Source: Mesorhizobium loti (GTDB taxonomy: Bacteria > Pseudomonadota > Alphaproteobacteria > Rhizobiales > Rhizobiaceae). Taken from it: a DNA stretch of 64,000 bases. The stretch covers positions 1,550,001 to 1,614,000 of the forward strand of contig AP017605.1 in NCBI GenBank assembly GCA_002356515.1, given 5' to 3'. The position numbers and the translations under genes are program-made. Below, in pieces: positions 49,488-58,956 of this stretch; position 1 is the stretch's first letter, and every line of letters starts with the position of its first letter. Under the pieces are notes generated by a model. That model did not search any database and had not been told where the DNA came from. It worked only from the letters and a program-made list of their open reading frames with translations.

Positions 49488-50087
49488 GTGTTGAGAGCCT
49501 GCGTTCGTCTGGGTGTTTTGATGGCGGCCCTGGTTACTTTGCCCGTGGCCGCCCATGCGCAGTGGAAGCCGGTCGAAAAGGTCGAAACCTACGCAATTTC
49601 AGGCCAGTCGGGGCCGGAGCTCTACCGCTCGATCGGCGAGAACGGGCCGAATGTCGGCGTTGCCCGCGCCATCGCCCACACCAATTTCAAGCTGACCTGG
49701 ACCAGGGACTATCAGGCGCGGGCCGGCGCCTGCGTGCTGGTGTCGGCGAAGCCGAAACTGATCATCACCTACACCTTGCCCAGCCCCTCTTCGCCCTTGC
49801 CGCCGGCCATCCAGAAGAACTGGGAGGTTTTTCTTGCCGGCGTCAGTGCCCATGAAAAGGTGCATGGCGCGAGCATTGTCGACATGGTGCGCAAGATCGA
49901 GGCGGCGACCGTCGGCCTGACGGTTGCCGACGACCCCAAATGCAGCAAGATCCGCGCCGAAATGACCAAACGCCTGTCCGCACTCTCGCAGGCGCAACGG
50001 CAGGCCAGCCGCGATTTCGACCGTGTCGAACTCGGCCAGGGCGGCAATCTGCAAAAACTCATTCTTGCCCTTGTGAATGGCGGCTGA
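49488..50087 (+). CDS. DUF922-family secreted metalloprotease-like protein
   Basis: 199 residues from a GTG at 49488, chosen because GGAGAGAGC stands six bases before it and a signal peptide (LRACVRLGVLMAALVTLPVAAHA) follows directly. Core: ETYAISGQSGPELYRSIGEN, AIAHTNFKLTWTRDYQ, LIITYTLPSPSSPLPP, then SAHEKVHGASIVDMVRKIE, which carries the HExxH zinc motif. Members are predicted periplasmic Zn-dependent proteases. Expressed alone. Confidence 0.85.
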   Translation: MLRACVRLGVLMAALVTLPVAAHAQWKPVEKVETYAISGQSGPELYRSIGENGPNVGVARAIAHTNFKLTWTRDYQARAGACVLVSAKPKLIITYTLPSPSSPLPPAIQKNWEVFLAGVSAHEKVHGASIVDMVRKIEAATVGLTVADDPKCSKIRAEMTKRLSALSQAQRQASRDFDRVELGQGGNLQKLILALVNGG

Positions 50088-50100
50088 AACGCCATCCCGT

Positions 50101-50634
50101 TCATGCCTCGGAAACCAGCCCGTCGAGCAGCGCCAAACCTTCAGGCCAGCCACCCAGGCCGCTATCGGCATTGATGTGGCCGAACGGCCCGATGACGGCC
50201 AGGCGGCTGCCCCATTGCGTCGCCCGCGCCTGCGCATACTCCTGCGAGCCATAAGGGTCGTCGGTGCTGGTCACCACCAGCGAGGCAAAGCGCAGCTTGC
50301 CCTGCGGAATTCCGGCGAAAGCCATGCCATACCCGGGAAAGACCGCCGACGCTGGATCGGGAACGGCGACCAGCAAGGCAGCCTTGACCGGCCTTTGCGA
50401 AATCTTCTGCCAATGCGCGATCAGCAGGCAGGACAGGCTGTGCGCGACCAGCACCGGCGGCTCCGGCGCCGCGATCACGGCAGCCTCCAGCGCAGCCAGC
50501 CAGTCGGTGAAATCGGGCAGGTCCCAGCTTGTGGGCTGGAAGCGCCGCATCGCCGGATTGGCGCTTTCCCAGCGCGATTGCCAATGCGCCGGACCGGAAC
50601 CGCCGCTCCCCGGCAGGATGATGAAATGCGTCAT
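50101..50634 (-). CDS. RBBP9/YdeN-family serine hydrolase
   Basis: 177 residues, alpha/beta hydrolase. MTHFIILPGSGGSGPAHWQS at the N-terminus, nucleophile Ser in VLVAHSLSCLLIAHW, Asp in VVTSTDDPYGS and His in GPFGHINADSGLG, as in the family. Substrate unknown. Convergent with the DUF922 gene (13 bases) and divergent from an Lrp gene. Confidence 0.88.
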   Translation of the reverse strand: MTHFIILPGSGGSGPAHWQSRWESANPAMRRFQPTSWDLPDFTDWLAALEAAVIAAPEPPVLVAHSLSCLLIAHWQKISQRPVKAALLVAVPDPASAVFPGYGMAFAGIPQGKLRFASLVVTSTDDPYGSQEYAQARATQWGSRLAVIGPFGHINADSGLGGWPEGLALLDGLVSEA

Positions 50635-50742
50635 GTCGCCTTGCTCCTATCGATTGATGGCGCATGGTGGCGTGTTGCGTTGGCGTGGAGAATGGGAAAC
50701 CATCGGAAAAATCACGTCCTTGCCGATGGATTCAAGGTGACC

Positions 50743-51222
50743 ATGAAGACCAGCGATGAGCGCGCGCCGCTCGACCCGACCGACATCGCCATTGTCGAGG
50801 CCCTGCAGGAGAACGGCCGCATCGGCATATCCGAGCTTGGCCGGCGGGTCGGCCTGTCGCAGCCGGCGACCTCCGAGCGCGTGAAACGGCTGGAGGAGCG
50901 CGGCATCATCGCCGGCTACACCGCGGTGATCGATCCGGCGGCGCTGGGCCTCGGCATGATGGCCATCATCCGCGTCCGCACCACGCATGAGCACATCCGC
51001 CCCTGCCTGAAACAGTTCGCCGAAATGCCCGAGATTACCGAGGTGCACCGGCTGACCGGCGAGGACTGCTTCATCCTGAAAGTGGTCGTGCCCTCGCCCG
51101 CCCACCTTGAAACCATCGTCGACGCCGTGGCGCGCCATGGCGCGGTCACCACGGCGCTGGTACTGCGCAGCGAGACGCCGAAGCCGATCGGCCGCGAGTT
51201 GATCCGCAGGTCAGGCGGTTAG
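50743..51222 (+). CDS. Lrp/AsnC-family regulator
   Basis: 159 residues from the ATG at 50743. Helix-turn-helix: LDPTDIAIVEALQENGRIGI, SELGRRVGLSQPATSERVKR, LEERGIIAGYTAVID. RAM (ligand/oligomer) domain: MMAIIRVRTTHEHIRPCLKQ, VHRLTGEDCFILKVVV. Controls amino-acid genes in response to an effector, target unknown. Its TAG overlaps the stop of the convergent phosphoesterase gene. Confidence 0.9.
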   Translation: MKTSDERAPLDPTDIAIVEALQENGRIGISELGRRVGLSQPATSERVKRLEERGIIAGYTAVIDPAALGLGMMAIIRVRTTHEHIRPCLKQFAEMPEITEVHRLTGEDCFILKVVVPSPAHLETIVDAVARHGAVTTALVLRSETPKPIGRELIRRSGG

Positions 51223-52751
51223 CGGGTCAGATCAAGCGCGGCTGACAAATCCCCCATCGGCGACTCGCCATTGGCGGCCAGCGCCTTGTCGCGGGCGACG
51301 ATGCCGGAGAGCACCGGCAGGTCGTAGCGCGCGGTGATGAAGCGCAGGATCGACGTCGTGTCATATTGCGTGTGGTCGACCGTGCCCATTTTCGCATAGG
51401 GCGAGATGATGAAGGTCGGGATGCGGTTGCCCGGCCCCCAGCGGTCGGCCTTGGGCGGCGCGACGTGGTCCCAGTAGCCGCCATTCTCGTCATAGGTGAC
51501 GACCACCAGCATGTGGCTCCATTGCGGGCTCTTCTCCAGATGCGCGACGAGGTCGGCCAGATGCTGGTCGCCCGATGTCACGTCGGCATAGCCGCTGTGC
51601 TCGTTGAGATTGCCTTGCGGCTTGTAGAAGCTGACAGAAGGCAGCTTGCCGTCGTCGATCGCCTTGATGAACTCGGTGCCGTCCAGGCCGCCATCCCTGA
51701 GATGCGCGGTGCGCGCGGCGGTGCCCGGCGCATAGGCGGCGAAATAGTTGAACGGCTGGTGGTGGAACTGGAAGTTCGGCACCGGCGTCGCGTTCTTGCC
51801 GTCGAGCGTTGCCTGCCAGGCGCCGGCATACCAGGCCCAGTCGATCCCCTTCAGCGACAGCAGGTCGCCGATGGTGATGTCGTGCTGCGGCGGCAGCGTC
51901 GTCGGCTGCGTCGGGTCGGCCAGCGCCTTGTCGCCGCCCTCGACCGGTTTGTTGGCGCTCGGCTGGTACGGCGGCTGCATGGTGTTGACGGCGTAGAAGT
52001 CGGGCGTGATGGCACCGTCATTGACGAATTTCGGCGCACCGCCAAGTGCCGAGGCCGGCGAATTGTCGGCGACCTTCAGCGTCTTGCCATCGGCCTCGAC
52101 GACGGCGATCTGGCCCTTCACCGGGCTGGTGTCGGCATGCGGATAGACCGGCACGCAGGCGCAGGCCAGCATGATGTGGTTGAGGAAGGAGCCGCCAAAG
52201 GCACCCTGGAAGAAATTGTCGGCCAGAACGTATTTCTTCGCCACCGCCCACATCGGCAGGCCGGAGCCGTCATAATGGCCCATCACCAGCCCGCCGGAAT
52301 CGGCCCAGGCGGCGAATTTGTCATTCTTGCCGCCGTCGATCTGCATCTGCTCCTGGTAGAAGCGATGCCAGAGGTCGCGCGTGATGACCGATGTTTTCTC
52401 GTTGAAGCCGCTGGCGTCGTCGATGGCGAAGCTGGCATTGGCGAGATGCGCCGACTGCGCCTCGGTCACCACGGGCGTCACCCCTTTGGCGGTCAGCCCG
52501 CCCCAGGCCGGCGGCAGTTCTGAAAGCGGCTTGCCGTCGCGGTCGAGCTGGCGCGCCTGGTCGGCCGAGACATTGGCCAGCCCATTGGCGCCGGGAAAGC
52601 CGCCATAGAGATTATCGAAGCTGCGGTTCTCGGCATAGATGACGACGACCGTGTCGATCTTGTCGTAGCCGGGAGGGGCGGCGTTGGCCGTGCCGGCGAC
52701 CGACGCCAGGGCGGTGGAGGCGAGGCAAAGGGAGAGAAAGGACCTGGTCAT
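51219..52751 (-). CDS. Secreted phosphoesterase (acid phosphatase/phospholipase C-type)
   Basis: 510 residues from the ATG at 52751. Signal peptide LSLCLASTALASVAGTANA. Phosphoesterase (PF04185) features: VVVIYAENRSFDNLYGGFPG, FWQ-less core MGHYDGSGLPMWAVAKKYVL, GAFGGSFLNHIMLACACVPV, HSGYADVTSGDQHLADLVA, VVVTYDENGGYWDHVAPP. This is the AcpA-like group that hydrolyses phosphomonoesters or phospholipids in the periplasm. Divergent from the dihaem peroxidase gene across about 200 bases. A phosphate-starvation role is plausible; no Pho box was checked. Confidence 0.88.
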   Translation of the reverse strand: MTRSFLSLCLASTALASVAGTANAAPPGYDKIDTVVVIYAENRSFDNLYGGFPGANGLANVSADQARQLDRDGKPLSELPPAWGGLTAKGVTPVVTEAQSAHLANASFAIDDASGFNEKTSVITRDLWHRFYQEQMQIDGGKNDKFAAWADSGGLVMGHYDGSGLPMWAVAKKYVLADNFFQGAFGGSFLNHIMLACACVPVYPHADTSPVKGQIAVVEADGKTLKVADNSPASALGGAPKFVNDGAITPDFYAVNTMQPPYQPSANKPVEGGDKALADPTQPTTLPPQHDITIGDLLSLKGIDWAWYAGAWQATLDGKNATPVPNFQFHHQPFNYFAAYAPGTAARTAHLRDGGLDGTEFIKAIDDGKLPSVSFYKPQGNLNEHSGYADVTSGDQHLADLVAHLEKSPQWSHMLVVVTYDENGGYWDHVAPPKADRWGPGNRIPTFIISPYAKMGTVDHTQYDTTSILRFITARYDLPVLSGIVARDKALAANGESPMGDLSAALDLTR

Positions 52752-52949
52752 GGGAAGATGCCTCGTGGCTGGGGGATGGCTGGAGGACGACACGCATGGG
52801 CAACGAAAACGCACGAATGGAGCTACTTCCGTGCCTTGTCACCTTTGTGACATTTGCCGACCCATCGAACACGGTTTCGTGAACGCCGGGCTGGGTCATG
52901 AATCCGTTGCACAGGGTACTTAGTTGCGGATCGAAAACGGACTGCAGGC

Positions 52950-54218
52950 ATGGCAACGCGACGATGGAAGAGCCGGGCGGCAATGATCGCCGCGGCATCG
53001 GTGGTAAGCTTCGCCGCGCCAGCAAACACGGCGGCACCGGATGGCGTCCACCCCGGCCCGCTTTCGCGCGCCGACGCCTTCGCCCGGGCGCAGGCCCTGA
53101 CCGCGCTTGGCAAAAGAATGTTCTTCGACCCGGCGCTTTCCGCCTCCGGCAAACAGGCCTGCTCGTCCTGCCATGATCCGCACCATGCCTTTGGCCCGGT
53201 CTCGGCCTCGCCGGTCGAGATGGGCGGGCCGAAACTCGACAGGCCGGGCGTGCGCGCCGTGCCGTCGCTGCGCTACCTCCAGGCGGCGCCCGCCTTCACC
53301 GAGCATTTCTACGATTCCGAGGACGAGGGCGACGAGAGTATCGACAATGGTCCGACCGGCGGCTTGACCTGGGACGGCCGCGCCGACCATGGCAAGGACC
53401 AGGCGAAAATCCCCCTGCTCTCGCCCTTCGAGATGGCCAACAAGGATGAGGCCGCCGTCGCCGCCGCCTTGCGCAAATCAGCCTATGCCGGCGAGTTCAA
53501 GGCAGCCTTCGGCGACGACGTGTTCGACCACGCGAGCGATGCCTTCGACGCCGCCGCTGAGGCGCTCGGCACGTTCGAGCAGAGCGCGCCTGATTTCTAT
53601 CCCTATTCCAGCCGCTACGACGCCTTCCTCGCCGGCAAGGCTGAGCTGACAGCGCAGGAACTGCGCGGCCGTGCGCTGTTCGAGGACGAAACAAAAGGCA
53701 ATTGCGCCAGCTGCCATCTCAGCGAACCGGCCAATGACGGCGAGCCGCCACAATTCACCGATTTCGGCCTGATCGCCATCGCCGTGCCGCGCAATGCGGC
53801 GATTCCCGCCAATGCCGATCCCGCCTATGTCGATCTCGGCCTGTGCGGCCCGCTGCGCACTGATTTCAAGGGACGGACTGAATATTGCGGCCTGTTCAAG
53901 ACGCCGACGCTGCGCAACGTGGCGATGCGCAAGAGCTTCTTCCACAACGGCGCCTTCCACACGCTGCGTGATGCGGTCGCCTTCTACGCCAGCCGCGACA
54001 CCGATCCAGGCCATTGGTACCCCAGGAATGCCGACGGCACGGTCAGGCAATATGACGACCTGCCAAGGGCTTACTGGGGAAACTTGAATCAGGATCCGCC
54101 CTTCAACGGCAAGAAACCCGGCGACAAGCCCGCGCTGACCGATGCCGAGATCGACGATATCGTCGTCTTCCTGGGTACGCTTACCGATGCCGACCAGCAG
54201 GCGGTGCCAGCGAACTGA
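52950..54218 (+). CDS. Dihaem cytochrome c peroxidase-family protein
   Basis: 422 residues. Signal peptide (AAMIAAASVVSFAAPANTA). Two haem c sites: QACSSCHDPHHAFGP (about 71-75) and GNCASCHLSEPA (about 250-254). Distal parts: LGKRMFFDPALSASGKQACS, LTWDGRADHGKDQA, FKTPTLRNVAMRKSFFHNGA. Belongs to the CcpA/MauG group. Most members reduce peroxide or perform oxidative maturation in the periplasm. Divergent from the phosphoesterase. Confidence 0.9.
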   Translation: MATRRWKSRAAMIAAASVVSFAAPANTAAPDGVHPGPLSRADAFARAQALTALGKRMFFDPALSASGKQACSSCHDPHHAFGPVSASPVEMGGPKLDRPGVRAVPSLRYLQAAPAFTEHFYDSEDEGDESIDNGPTGGLTWDGRADHGKDQAKIPLLSPFEMANKDEAAVAAALRKSAYAGEFKAAFGDDVFDHASDAFDAAAEALGTFEQSAPDFYPYSSRYDAFLAGKAELTAQELRGRALFEDETKGNCASCHLSEPANDGEPPQFTDFGLIAIAVPRNAAIPANADPAYVDLGLCGPLRTDFKGRTEYCGLFKTPTLRNVAMRKSFFHNGAFHTLRDAVAFYASRDTDPGHWYPRNADGTVRQYDDLPRAYWGNLNQDPPFNGKKPGDKPALTDAEIDDIVVFLGTLTDADQQAVPAN

Positions 54219-54387
54219 GCCCCATGCGCCTTGCTCGCCCCGGCCTGCCCGCCGGCGAAAAGAAGGTGTCTCGTTTCTGCCGGATCTGGTGCGCGCGTGC
54301 ACGCGGGAGTCGTGAAGAAAAGACCTATTCCATTAGCGCTTCCTAAACCGCCTTGCGGTATCCCTTGCCACTCGAGGGTGGACGCAG

Positions 54388-56823
54388 ATGAACGCATTCA
54401 GGCGAGCGGCCGGATTTGTTGTGATCCTGTTGACCGGCGCGGCGACGCTGGCGGCGTTGCATATCGATGCCCAGCGAAACTTCGCGCTGGCCAAGGAACG
54501 CTATCTCGAGAATTCCCAGGCAGCCTCCAGGGCAACGGCGAAGACCGTCGAAGACGCCTTGCGGGCCGTCTATGAAAATGTCCGGACCTTGACCTATCTG
54601 CCTAGCGTCCAAAACCTCGACCGGCATGGCACCAATCTGGGCGACGAAGGCCGCGCGACAATCCAGCAGATCTACAACAACCTCGCCAACAACGTCTCCA
54701 TTTCCGAGGTTTACTTCTTGCCGCTGGATTTCAATCCGGACCGCTTCGATGCGGTGACCGGCAAGCTCGAGGAGCCGATCCTCCAATTCGACCAACTGAT
54801 CGTGAATGCCAAGGCGAGATCCGAGGCCTCCGCCGACGCGAAGCCCGGAAAATTGGACCAGAATGCCCTGGTCCGCCCTCCCGAGGAGATCGAGACCTAT
54901 GAGTACCACGAACTGGCCAAACAACTCGCCTGGCTGAAGACGAACTATCCGAATTCGAGCGCCATTGACGGGTTGAATGTGCCCATTATCGGCACGAAGG
55001 AGCTCATCACCTGCGACAACACCGATTTCATCCATACCGGCAATGACGCCGATCGCTCAGGTTTCATCCTTTCCGTCCCGGTCTTCGGCGGGGATGGCAG
55101 CCTGCGCGGCTCCGTCTCGGCGATCATGCTCACCTCGGCGCTGCGCAAACTGTTGCCGAGCAGCGACTATGTCATCGTCAATTCAGGCTACGGTTTCGAA
55201 TCCGACCAGCACAAGATGTCGACGGCCCTGGCGGCGGACTCCCATGCCTTCACCGCGGCCGACCCCAATCTGATCTATTCCGAAGTCATCCCGCTCTCGC
55301 TCAACGATCCCAGGAGCGCATGGCGTCTCTGGGCCGGTTTTCCCAACAGCCGGTTCGACAGCAATCTGGACGTCCAGTCCGTGCGTCAATTCGAGTTGGC
55401 CGGCTATGCAGCGGTCGCGGTGGTCACGCTGCTGGCGCTGGCCTGCTGGTATGCGATCGGGCGGACGATGACGATGCAGGTCGAGGCTGCCGAGACCCTG
55501 GAGCGGCGGGTCGAGGAACGCACCGCCGAGATCCAGCACCTGGCCACGCATGACATTCTCACCGGCCTGCCCAACCGAGGCCTCCTGGCAGAAACTATGG
55601 ACGAGGCCTTGAGAAGCCTCAGGGACAGCGAGAAGCTGGCTGTCCATTGCGTCGATCTCGATCGTTTCAAACCGGTCAACGACACGCTCGGCCATCCGGT
55701 CGGCGACGAGTTGCTTGGTGCGGTGGCGAAGCGGTTGAAACACCATGCCGGCGAAACCGCCATGGTGGCGAGAATTGGCGGGGACGAGTTCGTCATCCTT
55801 CAGCTTCTGCTCGACGGCAATGACGAGGCCGGCGGGCTGGCAAGCCGCGTCATTCATGCCCTGTCCGACGAATTCTCCATCCAGGGTCACAAGATCAACA
55901 TCGGCGGCAGCATAGGCATCGCCGTCTTCCCCGACGACGGGCAAAATTCGGAAACCCTTATCCGCAACGCCGACCTCGCCTTGTACAAGGCCAAGATGGA
56001 AGGCCGCGGGACCTGCAGGTCGTTCGAGCCAGGAATGGACGCGAGACTGCAGGAGCGGCGCCAACTCGAATCCGAACTGGCGCTCGGCGTGAAAAAGGAA
56101 CAGTTCGTCCTGCACTATCAACCGCTGCACGACGCAAAGACCTCGCAACTCACAGGCTTCGAAGCGCTGGTGCGATGGAACCATCCGCGCCTCGGCCTGC
56201 TGCCGCCGTTGGAGTTCATCCAACTGGCCGAGGAGACGGGCGACATCGATGCGCTTGGCGAGTGGATCCTGCGGCGTGCCTGTACCGACGCCGCGAAATG
56301 GCCCCTGCCCGTCAAGGTCGCGGTCAATCTCTCGCCGGCCCAGTTTAAACAGCAGGGGCTGTCGCTTCAGGTTGCCTCGGCGCTCGCGGCGTCGGAGTTG
56401 CTGCCGTCGCGGCTCGAGCTGGAGATCACCGAATCGGTGCTGCTGGCGAACAACGAAAACACGCTAAACACGCTGCACAGCCTGCGCGACCTCGGCATCT
56501 CCATAGCCATGGACGATTTCGGCACCGGCTATTCCTCGCTGAGCTATCTCAGATCGTTCCCGTTCAACCGCATCAAGATCGACCGCAGCTTCGTCAGCCT
56601 GATGTGCGAGAGCAGCGAAAGCCGGGCAATCGTCAAGGCCGTCGCCGAACTCGGCACCACGCTCGGCATGACGACAACCGCCGAAGGCGTCGAGACCGAG
56701 GACCAGTACAGGCTGGTCAGGGAGAATGGCTGCACGGATGTCCAGGGCTGGTTGTTTGGCCGTCCAATGCCGGTCTGCGAGCTCCATGCGCTTTTCGAAC
56801 AGCCGGAAGCCCTGACCGCGTAA
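54388..56823 (+). CDS. Membrane-bound GGDEF-EAL protein (cyclic-di-GMP enzyme)
   Basis: 811 residues. Membrane helix near residue 10-25, a large periplasmic domain (about 30-335), a second helix at about 340-360 (YAAVAVVTLLALACWYAIG). GGDEF domain (about 390-545) with an intact RIGGDEF; EAL domain (about 560-805) with GFEALVRW, ITESVLLANN, DDFGTGYSS and GVETEDQYR. Both active sites look intact, so it could make or break c-di-GMP. Expressed alone; GAGGGTGGACGCAG precedes the ATG. Confidence 0.93.
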   Translation: MNAFRRAAGFVVILLTGAATLAALHIDAQRNFALAKERYLENSQAASRATAKTVEDALRAVYENVRTLTYLPSVQNLDRHGTNLGDEGRATIQQIYNNLANNVSISEVYFLPLDFNPDRFDAVTGKLEEPILQFDQLIVNAKARSEASADAKPGKLDQNALVRPPEEIETYEYHELAKQLAWLKTNYPNSSAIDGLNVPIIGTKELITCDNTDFIHTGNDADRSGFILSVPVFGGDGSLRGSVSAIMLTSALRKLLPSSDYVIVNSGYGFESDQHKMSTALAADSHAFTAADPNLIYSEVIPLSLNDPRSAWRLWAGFPNSRFDSNLDVQSVRQFELAGYAAVAVVTLLALACWYAIGRTMTMQVEAAETLERRVEERTAEIQHLATHDILTGLPNRGLLAETMDEALRSLRDSEKLAVHCVDLDRFKPVNDTLGHPVGDELLGAVAKRLKHHAGETAMVARIGGDEFVILQLLLDGNDEAGGLASRVIHALSDEFSIQGHKINIGGSIGIAVFPDDGQNSETLIRNADLALYKAKMEGRGTCRSFEPGMDARLQERRQLESELALGVKKEQFVLHYQPLHDAKTSQLTGFEALVRWNHPRLGLLPPLEFIQLAEETGDIDALGEWILRRACTDAAKWPLPVKVAVNLSPAQFKQQGLSLQVASALAASELLPSRLELEITESVLLANNENTLNTLHSLRDLGISIAMDDFGTGYSSLSYLRSFPFNRIKIDRSFVSLMCESSESRAIVKAVAELGTTLGMTTTAEGVETEDQYRLVRENGCTDVQGWLFGRPMPVCELHALFEQPEALTA

Positions 56824-56827
56824 TCTG

Positions 56828-57820
56828 TCAGGTCCGCCAGGCCGCCAGATCGGCCAGGATCCGCGCCTTCAGCGCCGGGTCGGCATAGCTCGCCTGCACC
56901 GATGTCGCGGCGAGCTGGCGGATGGTTTCGTCGCCCCAGGCGAAAGTCTCGGCGCAAGCGGCGTAGGAGGCTTCAAGCGTGGTGTTAAGCAGCGACGGAT
57001 CGTCGGTGTTGATCGAGACCGGGACACCGGCCTTGCGCAAGGCATCGAGCGGATGTTGCGCAAGCGAGGGATAGACACCGAGCGCCAGATTGGAGACCGG
57101 GCAGACGCCGAGCGGAATCTGCCGCTGCGCCAGCAAGTCGACGAGGTCCGGGTCCTCGATCGCCCGCACGCCGTGGTCGATGCGGTCGGCGCCCAGCAGT
57201 TCGATGGCGTCGCGAACACCTTCCGGGCCACTCGACTCGCCTGCGTGAACGGTGCGCCGCAGACCTGCCGCGCCGGCACGGCGAAATGCCTCGGCGAAGC
57301 GAGGGCCGGTGCGGCCGGCGGCCGCTTCGTTGCCGTCGATCGAAAGGGCGACGACGCGCTTGTGCCGGATGTCGCTCAGCAACTCCACCAGCTCGATCGC
57401 TTCAGCCGCCGACTGGGTGCGCAGCAGGCTGACGCAAAGTCCGACCGGCGGGTGCCCATCCTGCTCGGCGGCCGCGAACCCCGCGTCGAACGCGTCGGTC
57501 ATCCCCCGAATGTCTTTGTGCCAATGCGGCCAATGCGTCGGATTGACGATGACGTCGGCGTAACGCACGCCGCTTCGGCCCATGCGCTGCGCGAACTTGT
57601 AAGCGGTCGTGGCGAGCTGCTCGCGCGTGCGAAAAGTCCCGCACAACCAATCGAGCATTTCGAGGAAGCTCTTGAGGTCATGGGCTTCGAAAAGCCTGTC
57701 GCGCGGCGCACGCAGCGGAATGCCGGCCTCCTCGCAGTTCGCGATCACATCGTCGGCCTCGAAACAGCCCTCGATATGGATGTGCACTTCGGCTTTCGGC
57801 AGTCCGATGAAGTCGGTCAA
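56828..57820 (-). CDS. add: Adenosine deaminase-family protein
   Basis: 330 residues. KAEVHIHIEGCFEADDV carries the zinc HxH; VALSIDGNEAAAGRTG; TVHAGESSGPEGVRDAI (HAGE, catalytic); DRIDHGVRAIEDPD; INTDDPSLLNTTLE (metal Asp). These are the zinc amidohydrolase motifs of adenosine/adenine deaminases. The symbol is tentative; adenine deaminase (Ade-type) is possible. Stop lies 4 bases after the convergent GGDEF-EAL gene. Confidence 0.88.
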   Translation of the reverse strand: MTDFIGLPKAEVHIHIEGCFEADDVIANCEEAGIPLRAPRDRLFEAHDLKSFLEMLDWLCGTFRTREQLATTAYKFAQRMGRSGVRYADVIVNPTHWPHWHKDIRGMTDAFDAGFAAAEQDGHPPVGLCVSLLRTQSAAEAIELVELLSDIRHKRVVALSIDGNEAAAGRTGPRFAEAFRRAGAAGLRRTVHAGESSGPEGVRDAIELLGADRIDHGVRAIEDPDLVDLLAQRQIPLGVCPVSNLALGVYPSLAQHPLDALRKAGVPVSINTDDPSLLNTTLEASYAACAETFAWGDETIRQLAATSVQASYADPALKARILADLAAWRT

Positions 57821-57936
57821 TGACGCCTCCCCTCTTGGCCGGCGCCATCAAACCATGAAACGGCCGCTGCCGGTTTCAAGAAATGATTGAAAGAACTGCG
57901 CGTGGGTCGCGAGATTGGCGGCGCCTCACAGAACCT

Positions 57937-58108
57937 GGTTCCTCGCCCCCGCTTGCGGGGGAGAGGTGGCTGGGCGAAGCCGAGACGGAGCGGGGGACTG
58001 GCGCGATCGTGGCCTAAACTTTCTGAGCAACGTCTTTTGCTCTACGAAGGCCCCCTCTCCGGCCGCTTCGCGGCCACCTCTCCCCCACTTCCGTGGGGGC
58101 GAGGAACC
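57937..58108. repeat. Palindromic repeat, family B, about 172 bp
   Basis: Arms GGTTCCTCGCCCCCGCTTGC with GGGGGAGAGGTGG (57937-57970) and the complement GCCACCTCTCCCCCACTTCC with GTGGGGGCGAGGAACC (58073-58108). Internal hairpins CCCCCGCTTGCGGGGG and GGCCGCTTCGCGGCC. It occupies most of the gap between adenosine deaminase and the SDR gene. Confidence 0.8.
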
Positions 58109-58125
58109 CAAGCCTGATCGACGCC

Positions 58126-58830
58126 TCACAACGCCCGAATAACACCCCCGTCCACGCGGATGTTCTGGCCGGTGATATAGCCTGCACCCTCCGAAGCCAG
58201 GAACGCAATCGTCGCCGCGACCTCCTCCATTGTGCCATAGCGCTGCATCGGCACGTTGTCGCGGCGCTCTTCGGTGGCCGGCAGGCTGTCGATCCAGCCG
58301 GGCAGCACATTGTTCATGCGCACATTGTCGGCGGCGTAGGTGTTGGAGAAGATCTTGGTGTAGGCGGTCAATCCGGCGCGGAACACGGCCGAGGTCGGAA
58401 ACATCGCGTTCGGCTCGGCCACCCAGGCCGTCGAGATGTTGATGATGGCCCCACCCTTCTGCTTGACCATTTGCGGCGCCACGATGCGCACCGGCCGGAT
58501 GACGTTCATCAGATAGACATCCATGCCGGTACGCCACTGCTCGTCCGTGATTTCCAGGATCGGCGCGCGCGGCCCGTGGCCACCGCTGTTGACCAGCACG
58601 TCGATGCGGCCATAGCGCTCCAGCGTCAGGTCGGCGAGGCGCTGGAGATCATCGTTCGACTGGTTGGAGCCGGTGACGCCGAGCCCGCCCAACTCCTTGG
58701 CCAACGCCTCGCCCTTGCCGGAGGACGACAGGATGGCGACCTTGAAGCCGTCCGCCGCGAGCCGCTTGGCCGCCGCCGCGCCCATGCCGCTGCCACCGGC
58801 CACGACAACAGCCACTTTTTCTACACTCAT
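58126..58830 (-). CDS. Short-chain dehydrogenase/reductase
   Basis: 234 residues from the ATG at 58830. VVVAGGSGMGAAAAKRLAAD (GxxxGxG variant), VLVNSGGHGPRAP, INISTAWVAEPNAMFPTSAV, with the C-terminal GYITGQNIRVDGGVI. The Ser of the catalytic triad is in INISTAW, but the usual YxxxK Tyr is not found at its position (FPTSAVFRAG), so activity is doubtful or altered. Divergent from a LysR gene that may control it. Confidence 0.82.
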   Translation of the reverse strand: MSVEKVAVVVAGGSGMGAAAAKRLAADGFKVAILSSSGKGEALAKELGGLGVTGSNQSNDDLQRLADLTLERYGRIDVLVNSGGHGPRAPILEITDEQWRTGMDVYLMNVIRPVRIVAPQMVKQKGGAIINISTAWVAEPNAMFPTSAVFRAGLTAYTKIFSNTYAADNVRMNNVLPGWIDSLPATEERRDNVPMQRYGTMEEVAATIAFLASEGAGYITGQNIRVDGGVIRAL

Positions 58831-58956
58831 CGGGTTTCCTCTTCGGTTTGGCGGGCACCACAAGCGGTGATTTCGGGTTGTGGGCGCCGATATAGCTGGT
58901 TTTTCCGCTCGGTTCGAACCAGAATGCCTGAAATCAACCAGTAGAAAAACTCCTGC

